Assembly: GCA_028280615.1 (NCBI GenBank)
Contig: JANQLK010000049.1
Location: 1 to 64,000 of the forward strand
From: Woeseiaceae bacterium
Lineage (GTDB): Bacteria > Pseudomonadota > Gammaproteobacteria > Steroidobacterales > Woeseiaceae
Length of the DNA stretch: 64,000 nt
Direction of reading: 5' to 3'
Below are positions 28,762 through 37,751 of this stretch, one piece after another. A model generated the notes under the pieces. That model was not told the origin of the DNA. It saw nothing but the letters and a program-made list of their open reading frames with translations, and made no database searches. Numbering within the stretch: the stretch's first letter is position 1; each line of letters begins with the position of its first letter. The translations under genes and the position numbers were made by a program.

Positions 28762-30957
28762 TTGGCGAAGAAAAGGGCCGCACGGCCTAAGAAAACCTAT
28801 AAACATCCGATACCTGCACGCAACGAACTGCTGGACTACCTGACCGAAGCCGGCCGGCCGCAGAAGACCGCGGCCATACTCTCGGCGTTTGGACTGAAGG
28901 GGCAGCGCATGCGCTCGCTGCTGTCCGACCGGCTGTACGCAATGGTAAGGGCCGGCCAGATCATCGAGAACCGTCGTCACGAGTTTTGTCTTACTCAGAA
29001 ACTCGAACTCGTGTCGGGCCGCGTCAGCGGGCACCGGGACGGTTTCGGCTTCGTGATCCCCGACGACGGCAGTGCCGATATATACCTCTCGGCCCGCGAG
29101 ATGCGGACCGTGCTGGACGGCGACCGGGTGTCGGTGAAGATTATCGGCGAGGATCACCGCGGCAAGCCCGAGGGCAAGATCGTGGACGTCCTCGAGCGCG
29201 GCGCTCGCGAAATCGCCGGCCGGTTCATCCGTGAGCGGGGCATCGGCATCGTCGTGCCCGACAATCCCAAAATCTCCCACCGGATACTGATCGGCAAGGG
29301 CGACTCGGCCGGCGCAGAGCCCGGACAGATCGTCGTCGCGCGCATCATCGACTATCCGACCTACGTCGAACAGCCGACCGGCGAAATTGTCGAGGTGATC
29401 GGCCGGCCGGACCAGAAGGGCATTGCGACCGACATTGCCATCCAGTCGCACGGCATTCCCGCGCGCTGGCCGAAAGCCGTCCGCAACGAGATCAAGAAAT
29501 TCGGCCGCAGCGTACCGACGGCCGCCAAGAAGGGCCGGGTGGACCTTCGCGACACCCCGCTCGTGACAATCGATGGCGCGGATGCGCGCGATTTCGACGA
29601 TGCCGTCTATGCCGAGAAGGCCGGCAGGGGCTGGCGCCTGCTCGTGGCGATTGCCGACGTCTCGCACTACGTGGATATCCAGTCGCCGCTGGACCGCGAG
29701 GCCATCGCGCGCGGCACGTCGGTGTACTTCCCGGACCGCGTCGTGCCCATGCTGCCCGAGGTCCTGTCCAACGGCCTCTGTTCCCTTAATCCGAAAGTCG
29801 ACCGGCTGTGCATGGTCTGCGACATGCGGGTCAGCGCGGACGGCAAAGTGACGCGTGCCACATTTCTGGAGGGCGTCATGCGCTCGCACGCGCGCCTGAC
29901 CTATGCCCAGGTCGGCGCGTTTATCGACGGCGACCGCAAGGCCGTGCCGCGCGAGGTGCACAAGCCCGTGAGGACGCTGCACGAGCTCTACCTGTCCTTT
30001 GCCCGGGCCCGCGGGCGCCGCGGCGCGATTGAACTGGATCTGCCGCAGATGCGTTTCGAGCTGAATGACGACGGGGAGATTGACCGAATCTTGAGCGTCG
30101 AGCGCAACGACGCGCATCGGCTCATCGAGGAGTGCATGATCGCGGCCAACGTGCAGGCCGCCAAGTTCCTGCGCCGGCACCGTATCCAGGGGCTCTACCG
30201 CGTCCACGCGCGGCCCGACGCCGAACGCCTCGACGAGCTGCGCCAGTTCCTCGTCTCCCTGGGCCTCAAGGTGCCGCATTCCGAGCACATCGAGCCCCGC
30301 CAGTTCTCGAAGCTGCTCGCGCAGGTGAAAGACCGGCCCGACAGCGCGGCGATCTCGATGCAGATGCTCAGAAGCCTGAAGCACGCCGAGTACACGCCCG
30401 AGAATATCGGCCACTTCGGGCTCGCGCTCGATGCCTACGCGCACTTCACGTCGCCGATCCGGCGCTACCCGGACCTGCTCGTGCATCGCGCCATCCGGCA
30501 CATCCTGAGGGGCGGCAAGCCCGGCAAGTACCACTACGACAAGTCGGCGATGACGCGGCTCGGCGCAATTAGCTCGGAGCACGAGCGCCGCGCGGAGGAG
30601 GCGACCCGCGACGTCGAGGCGTGGCTCAAGTGTCAGTACATGGTCGATCGGATCGACGACGCGTACGATGGCGTCGTGACCGGCGTCACGAGCTTCGGCC
30701 TGTTCGTCCAGATCCGCGAGCTCATGATCGACGGCCTGGTGCACGTGACCAACCTTCCCAATGACTACTATCATTTCGATGCCGGGCGCCAGCAAATGGT
30801 CGGTGAGCGCACCGGCCGCGCCTTCGGGCTCGGCGAAGCCATGAAAGTCATCGTGCAAAAGGTCGATATGGAGACCCGGCGCATCGATTTCCGGCCCGCG
30901 GAATTGCCGCACGAGGCCCCGCGAAGCGAGCGCCGCGGCCGTCGCCGCCGCCGGTAA
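28762..30957 (+). CDS. rnr: Ribonuclease R
   Basis: RNase R is a processive 3'-5' exoribonuclease that unwinds structured RNA, and acts in rRNA and mRNA quality control. The 731-residue protein has an N-terminal helix-turn-helix-like region, cold-shock domains (SGRVSGHRDGFGFVIPDDG), the RNB catalytic domain (TIDGADARDFDDAVYAE with the metal-binding aspartates; AYAHFTSPIRRYPDLLVHR), an S1 domain (YDGVVTGVTSFGLFVQIREL) and a short Arg-rich tail. The TTG start at 28762 is supported by GGAG 8 nt upstream and the basic start AKKRAARPKK. The frame is open upstream to the tRNA but without support. rlmB follows after 12 bp. Confidence 0.93.
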   Translation: MAKKRAARPKKTYKHPIPARNELLDYLTEAGRPQKTAAILSAFGLKGQRMRSLLSDRLYAMVRAGQIIENRRHEFCLTQKLELVSGRVSGHRDGFGFVIPDDGSADIYLSAREMRTVLDGDRVSVKIIGEDHRGKPEGKIVDVLERGAREIAGRFIRERGIGIVVPDNPKISHRILIGKGDSAGAEPGQIVVARIIDYPTYVEQPTGEIVEVIGRPDQKGIATDIAIQSHGIPARWPKAVRNEIKKFGRSVPTAAKKGRVDLRDTPLVTIDGADARDFDDAVYAEKAGRGWRLLVAIADVSHYVDIQSPLDREAIARGTSVYFPDRVVPMLPEVLSNGLCSLNPKVDRLCMVCDMRVSADGKVTRATFLEGVMRSHARLTYAQVGAFIDGDRKAVPREVHKPVRTLHELYLSFARARGRRGAIELDLPQMRFELNDDGEIDRILSVERNDAHRLIEECMIAANVQAAKFLRRHRIQGLYRVHARPDAERLDELRQFLVSLGLKVPHSEHIEPRQFSKLLAQVKDRPDSAAISMQMLRSLKHAEYTPENIGHFGLALDAYAHFTSPIRRYPDLLVHRAIRHILRGGKPGKYHYDKSAMTRLGAISSEHERRAEEATRDVEAWLKCQYMVDRIDDAYDGVVTGVTSFGLFVQIRELMIDGLVHVTNLPNDYYHFDAGRQQMVGERTGRAFGLGEAMKVIVQKVDMETRRIDFRPAELPHEAPRSERRGRRRRR

Positions 30958-30969
30958 CGGGAGAACGGC

Positions 30970-31731
30970 ATCAGCAAATCGCAGTACGTCACGGGCCTAC
31001 GGGCAGTCGAGCAGCTCATCGGCGCGAGCGGCGCCAGGATACGCCGACTCTATGCCGAGTATCGCAGTGCGAATCCGCGCGTCGAATCGGTGATCAGCCG
31101 TGCGCGCGATGCCGGGATCGAGGTGCAGCCGGCGAATCGTGCCCGGCTGACCCAGCTCAGTGGCGAGCATCGTCACCAGGGCGTCGTCGCCGAAGTTCGG
31201 CGCAACACCGTGCTGGATGAGGCCGGGGTGCGGAGCCTCGTCGAACAGCGGCTGGAGGCCGGTGAGGCACCGCTCCTGCTCGTGCTCGACGGCGTACAGG
31301 ATCCGCACAATCTCGGCGCCTGCATGCGCACGGCGGACGCCGCGGGCGCGGACGCCGTGATTGTGCCGCGGCACGGCGCGGCGGGTCTCGGTCCGACGGT
31401 CAGCAAGGTCGCCGCCGGCGCCGCAGAGCACCTGCCGTTCGCCGCGGTCCCCAACCTCGGCAGGACACTGGACTGGCTCGGCGGCTATGGCGTCCTGCGC
31501 GTCGCCACGAGCGATTCGGCGGACGGCGGGCTCTACGACCTCGACCTCAGAGGTCCCCTGGCGCTGGTCATGGGCCGGGAGCACAGTGGGGTCGGCAAGT
31601 CTGTCACAGACCGCTGCGACCGATTCGTGAGCCTGCCCATGCGCGGAGCGGTCGCGAGCCTCAACGTCTCGGTAGCGGCCGGCGTAGCGCTCTACGAGGC
31701 GCGCCGGCAGCGGGACGTGGTCGCGTCCTAG
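30970..31731 (+). CDS. rlmB: 23S rRNA (Gm2251) 2'-O-methyltransferase, apparent AUC start
   Basis: RlmB methylates the 2'-hydroxyl of G2251 in the P loop of 23S rRNA. SPOUT motifs are clear: DGVQDPHNLGACMRTADAAG, MGREHSGVG and LPMRGAVASLNVSVAAG (knot). The N-terminal L30e-like domain (YVTGLRAVEQLI, LYAEYR) is encoded upstream of the first ATG/GTG/TTG. In this frame the only codon with a well-placed Shine-Dalgarno is ATC at 30970 (GGGAG at 30959-30963, 6-nt spacing), giving 253 residues, close to the 243 of E. coli. The first conventional start, GTG 31090, would remove 40 residues of that domain. The stop of rnr lies 12 bp upstream in the same frame. Confidence 0.85.
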   Translation: MSKSQYVTGLRAVEQLIGASGARIRRLYAEYRSANPRVESVISRARDAGIEVQPANRARLTQLSGEHRHQGVVAEVRRNTVLDEAGVRSLVEQRLEAGEAPLLLVLDGVQDPHNLGACMRTADAAGADAVIVPRHGAAGLGPTVSKVAAGAAEHLPFAAVPNLGRTLDWLGGYGVLRVATSDSADGGLYDLDLRGPLALVMGREHSGVGKSVTDRCDRFVSLPMRGAVASLNVSVAAGVALYEARRQRDVVAS

Positions 31732-31902
31732 TCCCCTGAAATCGCTCCATTTCCGGCTTGCTTCGGACGGGCATGCCGGGTAGGATTCGCGTCCCTGCCC
31801 GAGACGGGCCGGGTGGACTGTCGACGAGGCGGTCTGATTCTCTTGCTGCACCGGGTTGCCGGGCAGCTGCGGCCGAACGGGCGATATCGCATGTAAGTGC
31901 TT

Positions 31903-31932
31903 GTCCCCGAACGGTTTTCAACCATAAGGGAC
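31903..31932 (+). promoter_or_regulatory. Leader hairpin that covers the rpsF ribosome-binding site
   Basis: GTCCC (31903-31907) can pair with GGGAC (31928-31932), which overlaps the rpsF Shine-Dalgarno AAGGGA. A CCG triplet follows the 5' strand. S6:S18 leaders in many bacteria use a hairpin with a CCG element for autoregulation; whether this is one is an inference. The remaining 170 bp upstream to rlmB show no clear promoter. Confidence 0.35.
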
Positions 31933-31936
31933 GACA

Positions 31937-32476
31937 ATGAGACACTACGAAATCGTGTTCCTGGTCCATCCGGACCAGAGCGAACAGGTGCCGGCCATGG
32001 TAGAGCGCTACCAGGCGATGGTCACCGACGCAGGCGGTACCATTCACCGCACCGAAGATTGGGGCCGTCGCCAGCTCGCGCACCCGATCAACAAGATTCA
32101 CAAAGCTCACTACGTGCTGTTCAACGTCGAGTGCGACTTCGCCGTGATCGAGGAGATCAAGGGCGCCTTCCGCTTCAACGACGCCGTGCTTCGGCATCTC
32201 GTGATTTCGCGTGACGAGGCTGTCACCGAAGCATCTCCGATGGCGGTTGCCGTCGCCGAGGAAAAGGCGAAGGAGCGCGAGGCGCAGCAGCGCCGCGATG
32301 CCAAGGCGGCCGCGGAGGCTGCCATGCGCGACGACACGGACAAGTCCGACGCGAAGGATTCCGACGCCGACGACAAGCCGGCCGAGACCAGCAAGGAATC
32401 TGTAGACAAGGGCACGGCGGCTGCCGATGCCGCGGCCAGTGACGACGGCGAAGAGCCGGCCGTCAAGAGCGCCTGA
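31937..32476 (+). CDS. rpsF: Ribosomal protein bS6 with long acidic tail
   Basis: bS6 binds S18 in the platform of the 30S subunit. The first 95 residues match the family ([51 protein letters not shown]). The protein is 179 residues long against about 131-135 in E. coli. The extra C-terminal part is a low-complexity tail of Ala, Asp, Lys and Glu ([16 protein letters not shown]), longer than the Glu tail that RimK extends in E. coli. rpsR follows after 11 bp, and priB, which separates them in E. coli, is absent. Confidence 0.95.
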   Translation: MRHYEIVFLVHPDQSEQVPAMVERYQAMVTDAGGTIHRTEDWGRRQLAHPINKIHKAHYVLFNVECDFAVIEEIKGAFRFNDAVLRHLVISRDEAVTEASPMAVAVAEEKAKEREAQQRRDAKAAAEAAMRDDTDKSDAKDSDADDKPAETSKESVDKGTAAADAAASDDGEEPAVKSA

Positions 32477-32487
32477 GGAGAATCGCT

Positions 32488-32712
32488 ATGAGTCGTTATT
32501 CACGCAGGCGTAAGTACTGTCGTTTTACCGCCGAGGGCATCAAGGAGATTGACTACAAGGATCTCAATCTGTTGAAGGCCTACGTCACGGAAACGGGCAA
32601 GATCGTGCCGAGCCGCATCACGGGCACGAAGGCGCACTACCAGCGGCAGCTTGCAACCGCCGTGAAGCGGGCACGTTACCTGGCGCTCTTGCCCTACACC
32701 GATCGTCACTGA
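32488..32712 (+). CDS. rpsR: Ribosomal protein bS18
   Basis: bS18 forms a heterodimer with S6 on the 30S platform. The 74 residues are typical: [36 protein letters not shown] and [20 protein letters not shown] with the conserved [14 protein letters not shown] end. It is preceded by a good Shine-Dalgarno (GAGGAG) and lies 11 bp after rpsF and 18 bp before the DUF2232 gene. Confidence 0.97.
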   Translation: MSRYSRRRKYCRFTAEGIKEIDYKDLNLLKAYVTETGKIVPSRITGTKAHYQRQLATAVKRARYLALLPYTDRH

Positions 32713-32730
32713 TTCGCGCGGGATAGCGCC

Positions 32731-33645
32731 GTGAAGGCCGTGGCCGCCTGGCTGGTCGCCCGGCCGCACAACGCGGTTATCGCACTCGCCGCCAGCGTGG
32801 CGTTCGCCTCGGTGCCGGCGCTCTCGCACCTGGCCGCCGTCAGCAGCATCGTGCTGATCGCGGTTGCGCTGCACGACGGAATCAGGCGTGCCGTCGTGAA
32901 GCTCGTCTTCGCGGCACTCATTGCGGTCGGTGTCGGGATGGTCGCCGGCATCGATCCGGTGCTCATCGTCAGCGGGGCTGCCACGGTCTGGCTGCCCGCG
33001 CTGCTGCTCGCAACGCTTACGACGGTCACGCGATCGTTGACGCTGACGATGCAGCTGTCGGTGATCATCGCAGTCGCGCTGATGCTCGCGTTCCTCGTCG
33101 CCATTGGCGATGCCATGGTGTTCTGGGAGCGTATTCTGACCGCCATGGTGGAGGTGTGGCGGGAAGTCGGCCAGGACGAGCTAGCCGACCTCGTGGAGCC
33201 GCAAATGGCGGCGATCGCCGAGTATGCGACGATGGCGATCGTGTTGGCGAGCTGGCTGATCCAGGCGGTCAGCCTGGCGCTGGGTTACGCGCTGTACCGC
33301 CTGATGCCTGGCGAGATCGCCGACTACGGCCGGTTTCGGCACCTGAATTTCGGGCGCGTCATCGCGCTGACAATGGCCATCGCGTCGGTGCTGTCGATGT
33401 TCGTCGACGCGGTGTGGCTGAAGAGCGTCGCGTTCATCGTGTTCGCGGCGTTCTGGTTGCAGGGTCTTGCTGTCGTGCACTGGATGCACGCGCGCGGAAT
33501 TCTGCAAACCTTCGGCATCGTCGCCACGTACGCGTTGATGCTGGTTGCAGGTTGGATAGTCATGCCCGCGCTGGCGGTATTCGGTTACACCGACGCGTGG
33601 TTCGATTTTCGCCGCATGATGCGGCAACGTGAAAAGCAGGGTTGA
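32731..33645 (+). CDS. DUF2232 multi-pass membrane protein
   Basis: The 304-residue protein has about eight hydrophobic helices and belongs by pattern and place to the DUF2232 (YybS-like) family. Members sit between rpsR and rplI in many gammaproteobacteria and end in a motif like DAWFDFRRM, seen here near the C terminus. No function is established. It starts with GTG 18 bp after rpsR, and rplI starts 4 bp after its stop, so it is embedded in the ribosomal protein operon. Confidence 0.8.
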   Translation: MKAVAAWLVARPHNAVIALAASVAFASVPALSHLAAVSSIVLIAVALHDGIRRAVVKLVFAALIAVGVGMVAGIDPVLIVSGAATVWLPALLLATLTTVTRSLTLTMQLSVIIAVALMLAFLVAIGDAMVFWERILTAMVEVWREVGQDELADLVEPQMAAIAEYATMAIVLASWLIQAVSLALGYALYRLMPGEIADYGRFRHLNFGRVIALTMAIASVLSMFVDAVWLKSVAFIVFAAFWLQGLAVVHWMHARGILQTFGIVATYALMLVAGWIVMPALAVFGYTDAWFDFRRMMRQREKQG

Positions 33646-33649
33646 GATA

Positions 33650-34099
33650 ATGAACGTTATTCTTCTGGAGAATGTCGAGAACCTCGGCAACATTGGTGAT
33701 CTGGTCACGGTCAAGCCGGGCTATGGCCGCAATTTTCTCTTGCCGCAGGGCAAAGCGGCGCTGGCGACGCCTGAGAACATCCGCGAGATCGAAGCCCGCC
33801 GCGCCGAACTCGAGAAGGCGGCCGCCGAGGAACTGGCGGCGGCGAAAAAGCGTGCCGAGGTGATTAATGGCATGGAGCTCGTGATCGCAGCCAATGCCGG
33901 CAGTGAAGACAAGCTCTTCGGCTCGGTGGGACCGATCGACATCGCGCAGGCCTTCGAAGGCGTGCAGGTCGAGGTCGAGCGCAGCGAAATCCGCATGCCG
34001 GAAGGTCCGATCCACGAGCTTGGCGAGTTCGAGATCGGCCTGCACCTGCATCCCGAGGTCGACGTCGAGGTCAGGATTCGCGTCGTTGCCGCCGAGTAA
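33650..34099 (+). CDS. rplI: Ribosomal protein bL9
   Basis: bL9 binds domain V of 23S rRNA near L1 and helps to keep the reading frame. The 149-residue product has the N-terminal domain MNVILLENVENLGNIGDLV, VKPGYGRNFLLPQGKA, the long connecting helix (about 40-75) and the C-terminal domain ending in RIRVVAAE. Length equals that of E. coli L9. ATG at 33650 is chosen over an in-frame start 21 bp upstream, which overlaps the DUF2232 gene. Confidence 0.97.
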   Translation: MNVILLENVENLGNIGDLVTVKPGYGRNFLLPQGKAALATPENIREIEARRAELEKAAAEELAAAKKRAEVINGMELVIAANAGSEDKLFGSVGPIDIAQAFEGVQVEVERSEIRMPEGPIHELGEFEIGLHLHPEVDVEVRIRVVAAE

Positions 34100-34184
34100 A
34101 CCAGCGCGGATTGCGCTGAAATCTCTTCGAGGCCGGTAGTGTGGTAATTTGTGAGCCATACGAGCGCCTTGGCAGGGGATACTT

Positions 34185-35594
34185 ATGGTGCGGGCATTAG
34201 GCGACGGATTGGCGGCCGACGGCATTGAACAACGCCTCAAGGTACCGCCGCACTCGATCGAAGCCGAGCAGTCGCTGATCGGCGGCCTGATGCTCAACAA
34301 GGCGGCGTGGGACAAGATCGCCGACGTCGTTTCTGCCGCCGATTTCTACCGCAACGATCACCGCCTGGCGTTCGCGGCGATCGCCGAGCTCGTGGACGAC
34401 GGGCAGCCTTGCGACGTCGTCACGGTCTCCGAGTTCCTGGACAAGCGCGGTCAACTCGGCGATGCGGGCGGCCTGGAGTACCTGGCGTCGCTGGCCAACG
34501 AGACGCCCGGAGCGGCCAATGCGCGCGCCTACGCGAATATTGTCCGCGAACGATCCATGCTGCGCTCGCTCATCGAGGCCGGTAACGAGATCGCCGGGGC
34601 GGCTTTCACCACGGATGGCCGCTCAGCCACCGATCTCGTCGACGAGGCGGAGCGGCTCGTATTCGAAATCGCCGAGAAGGGTTCACGCGGCCGCTCCGGC
34701 TTTCGCTCACTGAAACAGATCCTGCCGGAGACGGTCGACCGCATCGATGTCTTGCATCAGTCGGATGGCGAGATCACGGGCGTTTCGACCGGCTTCAACG
34801 AGTTCGACAAGATGACGGCGGGACTCCAGGGAGGCGACCTCGTGATCGTCGCCGGCCGACCGTCGATGGGCAAGACGACGCTGGCCGTCAACATGGCCGA
34901 GAATGCGGCGATCGGTTCCAAGGTGCCGACCGCTATCTACTCGATGGAGATGCCCGCACAGCAACTCGCCTTCAGGATGATTTCATCGCTCGGCCGAGTC
35001 GACATGAAGCACCTCCGAACCGGCCAGTTCCCCGATGAGGACTGGTCGCGGATCAACACGGCGGTGCAGCTGATGTCGGATGCGCCGATCTTCATCGACG
35101 ACACCGCCGGCCTGTCGCCCACCGAGATCCGGGCGCGGGCACGTCGGCTGCAGCGCGAACACGGTCTCGGGCTGATCGTCATCGACTACCTGCAGCTCAT
35201 GCAGGTGCCGGGAAGCACCGAAAACCGGGCGACCGAAATCTCGGAGATATCGCGATCCCTTAAAGCGCTGGCCAAGGAGCTGGACCTGCCCATAATCGTA
35301 TTGTCGCAGCTCAACCGCAGCGTCGAGCAGCGCCAGGACAAGCGTCCGGTCATGTCCGACCTGCGTGAATCCGGCGCGATCGAGCAGGATGCCGACCTGA
35401 TCGTCTTCATCTATCGCGAAGAGGTCTATAACCCGGACACGCCGAAGAAGGGGCTCGCCGACATTTCCATCGCCAAGCAGCGTAACGGCCCGATCGGCGA
35501 TTTCCTGCTGACTTTCGTCGGGCGTTACACGAAGTTCGAGAATTTCGTACCGGACGCCTATGGCGCCGAGGCGTTTCCCGAGGGCTACCCTTGA
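34185..35594 (+). CDS. dnaB: Replicative DNA helicase
   Basis: DnaB is the hexameric 5'-3' helicase of the replication fork. The 469-residue protein has the N-terminal primase-interacting domain (PPHSIEAEQSLIGGLML), the linker, and the RecA-like domain with Walker A AGRPSMGKTTLAVNMA, Walker B GLIVIDYLQLM, LSQLNRSVEQRQDKRP and SDLRESGAIEQDADLI. It starts with ATG 8 nt after GGGG, 85 bp downstream of rplI, and its TGA overlaps the TTG start of alr. No intein is present. Confidence 0.97.
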   Translation: MVRALGDGLAADGIEQRLKVPPHSIEAEQSLIGGLMLNKAAWDKIADVVSAADFYRNDHRLAFAAIAELVDDGQPCDVVTVSEFLDKRGQLGDAGGLEYLASLANETPGAANARAYANIVRERSMLRSLIEAGNEIAGAAFTTDGRSATDLVDEAERLVFEIAEKGSRGRSGFRSLKQILPETVDRIDVLHQSDGEITGVSTGFNEFDKMTAGLQGGDLVIVAGRPSMGKTTLAVNMAENAAIGSKVPTAIYSMEMPAQQLAFRMISSLGRVDMKHLRTGQFPDEDWSRINTAVQLMSDAPIFIDDTAGLSPTEIRARARRLQREHGLGLIVIDYLQLMQVPGSTENRATEISEISRSLKALAKELDLPIIVLSQLNRSVEQRQDKRPVMSDLRESGAIEQDADLIVFIYREEVYNPDTPKKGLADISIAKQRNGPIGDFLLTFVGRYTKFENFVPDAYGAEAFPEGYP

Positions 35595-36694
35595 GCTTCG
35601 GCGCTCGGGCGAAAATCCGTCTCGGCGCGCTGCGACATAATTTTTCCCTGCTGAAGCAGTCCGTACCCGGCAGCCGCGCCATGGTTGTCGTAAAGGCGAA
35701 CGCGTTCGGCCACGGTCTGTTGCCTGTTGTCCGCGCGCTGGACGAGGCGGACTCGTTCGCCGTCGCGAGACTTTCGGAGGCGCTCGAGCTGCGTGATGCC
35801 GGCATCGACAAGCCGGTCGTGCTGCTCGAGGGCTTCACCTCGATCGACGAACTCAACGTAGCCGCAACCGAGCGCTTCGAGGTCGTCGTGCACGACAAAG
35901 CGCAAGTCGAGATGCTGGCCGGGCAGGGCGGCGGAGCCGTAACCGCGTGGCTGAAGATCGATAGCGGCATGAACCGGCTCGGATTTGCGCCGAGCGATGC
36001 GCATGACCTCATTGCGACGCTCAGCAGCCTGTCGGCCGTGAACGAGCTGCGCCTGATGACCCACCTGGCATCGGCAGACGAGCCCGACAGTCCCATGACC
36101 GAGCGCCAGCTCATGCGCTTCGAACCGGTCGCACGCGACTTCGAGGGTGCGGTCAGCATCGCCAATTCGGCGGCCATCCTGGGGCTGCCGGACATCGTCC
36201 GCGCGGCGGAACGCTTCGGGTTTCGCGGCGAGCACTGGATACGCCCGGGCATTGCGCTCTACGGCGTGTCGCCGCTCGTCGGCAGGAGTGCGGCCGAGCT
36301 CGGCCTCGAGGCCGTCATGCAGTTCGAGGCGCGACTGATCGCGAGGAAGCCGCTGGCGGCGGGTGAGCCCGTCGGATACGGCGGCCGCTACGAAAGCCCG
36401 GTCGACACGACGCTCGGAATCGTCGCGGCGGGCTACGGAGACGGCTACTCCCGGCATTTCCGGGACGGTACACCCGTGTTGCTCAACGGCAGGCGCGTGC
36501 CGCTGATCGGCAGTATTTCGATGGACATGCTCGCCGTCGATCTCGGCGCGGATGCCGTCGATCAGGTTGGCGATATCGCGATCCTGTGGGGCGACGGCTT
36601 GCCCGTCGAGGAGGTCTCGCCGTGGGCCGACACGATTCCCTACGAACTGGTTACCGGCGTGGTCCACCGGGAAGACAGCAAGGTCCTCGCGTAA
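35591..36694 (+). CDS. alr: Alanine racemase (PLP enzyme)
   Basis: Alr interconverts L- and D-alanine and supplies D-alanine for peptidoglycan. The 367 residues show the PLP lysine in VVVKANAFGHG near residue 36 (the family usually has KANAYGHG), RPGIALYGVSP, the second-domain tyrosine region GYGDGYSRHF, and IGSISMDMLAVDL. The TTG start overlaps the dnaB stop by 4 bp (TTGA), so it is coupled to dnaB as in many gammaproteobacteria. It is convergent with the FHA gene, with 12 bp between the stops. Confidence 0.95.
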   Translation: MSFGARAKIRLGALRHNFSLLKQSVPGSRAMVVVKANAFGHGLLPVVRALDEADSFAVARLSEALELRDAGIDKPVVLLEGFTSIDELNVAATERFEVVVHDKAQVEMLAGQGGGAVTAWLKIDSGMNRLGFAPSDAHDLIATLSSLSAVNELRLMTHLASADEPDSPMTERQLMRFEPVARDFEGAVSIANSAAILGLPDIVRAAERFGFRGEHWIRPGIALYGVSPLVGRSAAELGLEAVMQFEARLIARKPLAAGEPVGYGGRYESPVDTTLGIVAAGYGDGYSRHFRDGTPVLLNGRRVPLIGSISMDMLAVDLGADAVDQVGDIAILWGDGLPVEEVSPWADTIPYELVTGVVHREDSKVLA

Positions 36695-36706
36695 CCTGAA
36701 CGGCTT

Positions 36707-37594
36707 CTATTCGGCGAAGAAACCCATCTTGACACCGGCCAGCTGTACGACGTCGCTGTCGACGAGCTTGCGCGCCTGGGCGCCGATCGACTGACCGTTC
36801 ACGAGCGGAAAGTCGTCTTTCTCGCCGGACTCGACATGCACGATGTAGTAACCCTCCGCGCGGCGGGTTATGGCCGCGACCTGAACGCCGGGCCTGCCCA
36901 GCGTCGTCAACGCCTTGGTCAGTTCGAGTTCGCGGCCCGCGAACGCTCCGCTCAAGACCTGAAGCTTGGCCATCGGCAGCGCGTTCGACGCGGCACTCGG
37001 ATCGATGCCGGCGGCGGTTTCCGTATGCGCGATCGTTGCATCGTGCGATTCCGGCTCCGGGATGTTCTGCGGAACGGGTTCCGGCTGCGGGTCCGGGTTG
37101 AGGCCCTGTGCCTCCTCTTCGTCGAGCATCACGCCGGGATCCGGAACCATCGGCTCGTCCGCGGCGGGTTCGGGCTCGGACTCCCGAGCGCTCGCTCTCG
37201 CCGCCTCCTCGGCGGCCTGTTCGGCTTTGGCCAGCTGATCGGCGTCCTGCTGGCCGGCCGGAATCACCATGGTCTTTTCGAACTCGTCCTGCACGGGCTC
37301 CTCGACCTGCTGGTCCGAGAACCGCAGCTGGTGATGGCCGATCGTAATCACGTCGCCATTCTGCAGGGCGTGTTTCTTGATCAGCTTGCCGTTGACGTAG
37401 GTGCCGTTCGTGCTGTTCAGATCCTCGAGAAAAGAATCGTTGAGAATGTTGATGATCAGCGAGTGGTGGCCGCTGACGGCGGGGTTGTCGATTCGAACGT
37501 CATTGTCGGGGAGGCGCCCGATCGTGTAACGCTCCTTGGTCATGTTGTACTCAGCCAGGACCTGGTTGTCCAAACTCAGAATTAGTCGTGCCAT
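36707..37594 (-). CDS. FHA-domain protein
   Basis: The 295-residue protein has a canonical N-terminal FHA domain (about 20-95; YTIGRLPDNDVRIDNPAVSG with the phosphothreonine-binding Arg and Ser, then NSTNGTYVNG), a long acidic Pro/Glu/Ala linker (about 105-205) and a second, more divergent FHA-like domain at the C terminus (LTTLGRPGVQ, VNGQSIG). FHA domains bind phosphothreonine peptides, so it is probably a reader of the kinase encoded upstream on the same strand. No membrane segment is seen. Confidence 0.9.
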   Translation of the reverse strand: MARLILSLDNQVLAEYNMTKERYTIGRLPDNDVRIDNPAVSGHHSLIINILNDSFLEDLNSTNGTYVNGKLIKKHALQNGDVITIGHHQLRFSDQQVEEPVQDEFEKTMVIPAGQQDADQLAKAEQAAEEAARASARESEPEPAADEPMVPDPGVMLDEEEAQGLNPDPQPEPVPQNIPEPESHDATIAHTETAAGIDPSAASNALPMAKLQVLSGAFAGRELELTKALTTLGRPGVQVAAITRRAEGYYIVHVESGEKDDFPLVNGQSIGAQARKLVDSDVVQLAGVKMGFFAE

Positions 37595-37751
37595 GATTAC
37601 CCGCCGCTAAACGTAGAAAATGTCTTCTTTCGGGGGCACGACAAACGTCCGGCTGCGGCCGCAGCTCTATCGCTCATCGTCGAGGTGTCGCTCCCTTGAA
37701 CCCCCGCAACCGTCGTCAGCACCCCGGTTGGTCCCAAGCACTCCGTCGTCC

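Noticed and set aside
28693..30912. Very long open frame (739 codons) antisense to RNase R, with similar long antisense frames over mutL and the PQQ gene
   Set aside because: GC-rich coding DNA with G/C at third positions leaves antisense frames open by composition. The products are Arg/Val/Gly-rich without any domain, while the sense strand encodes clear families.
31090..31731. GTG 31090 as the start of rlmB
   Set aside because: It would delete 40 residues that match the RlmB N-terminal domain, and ATC 30970 has a well-placed Shine-Dalgarno.
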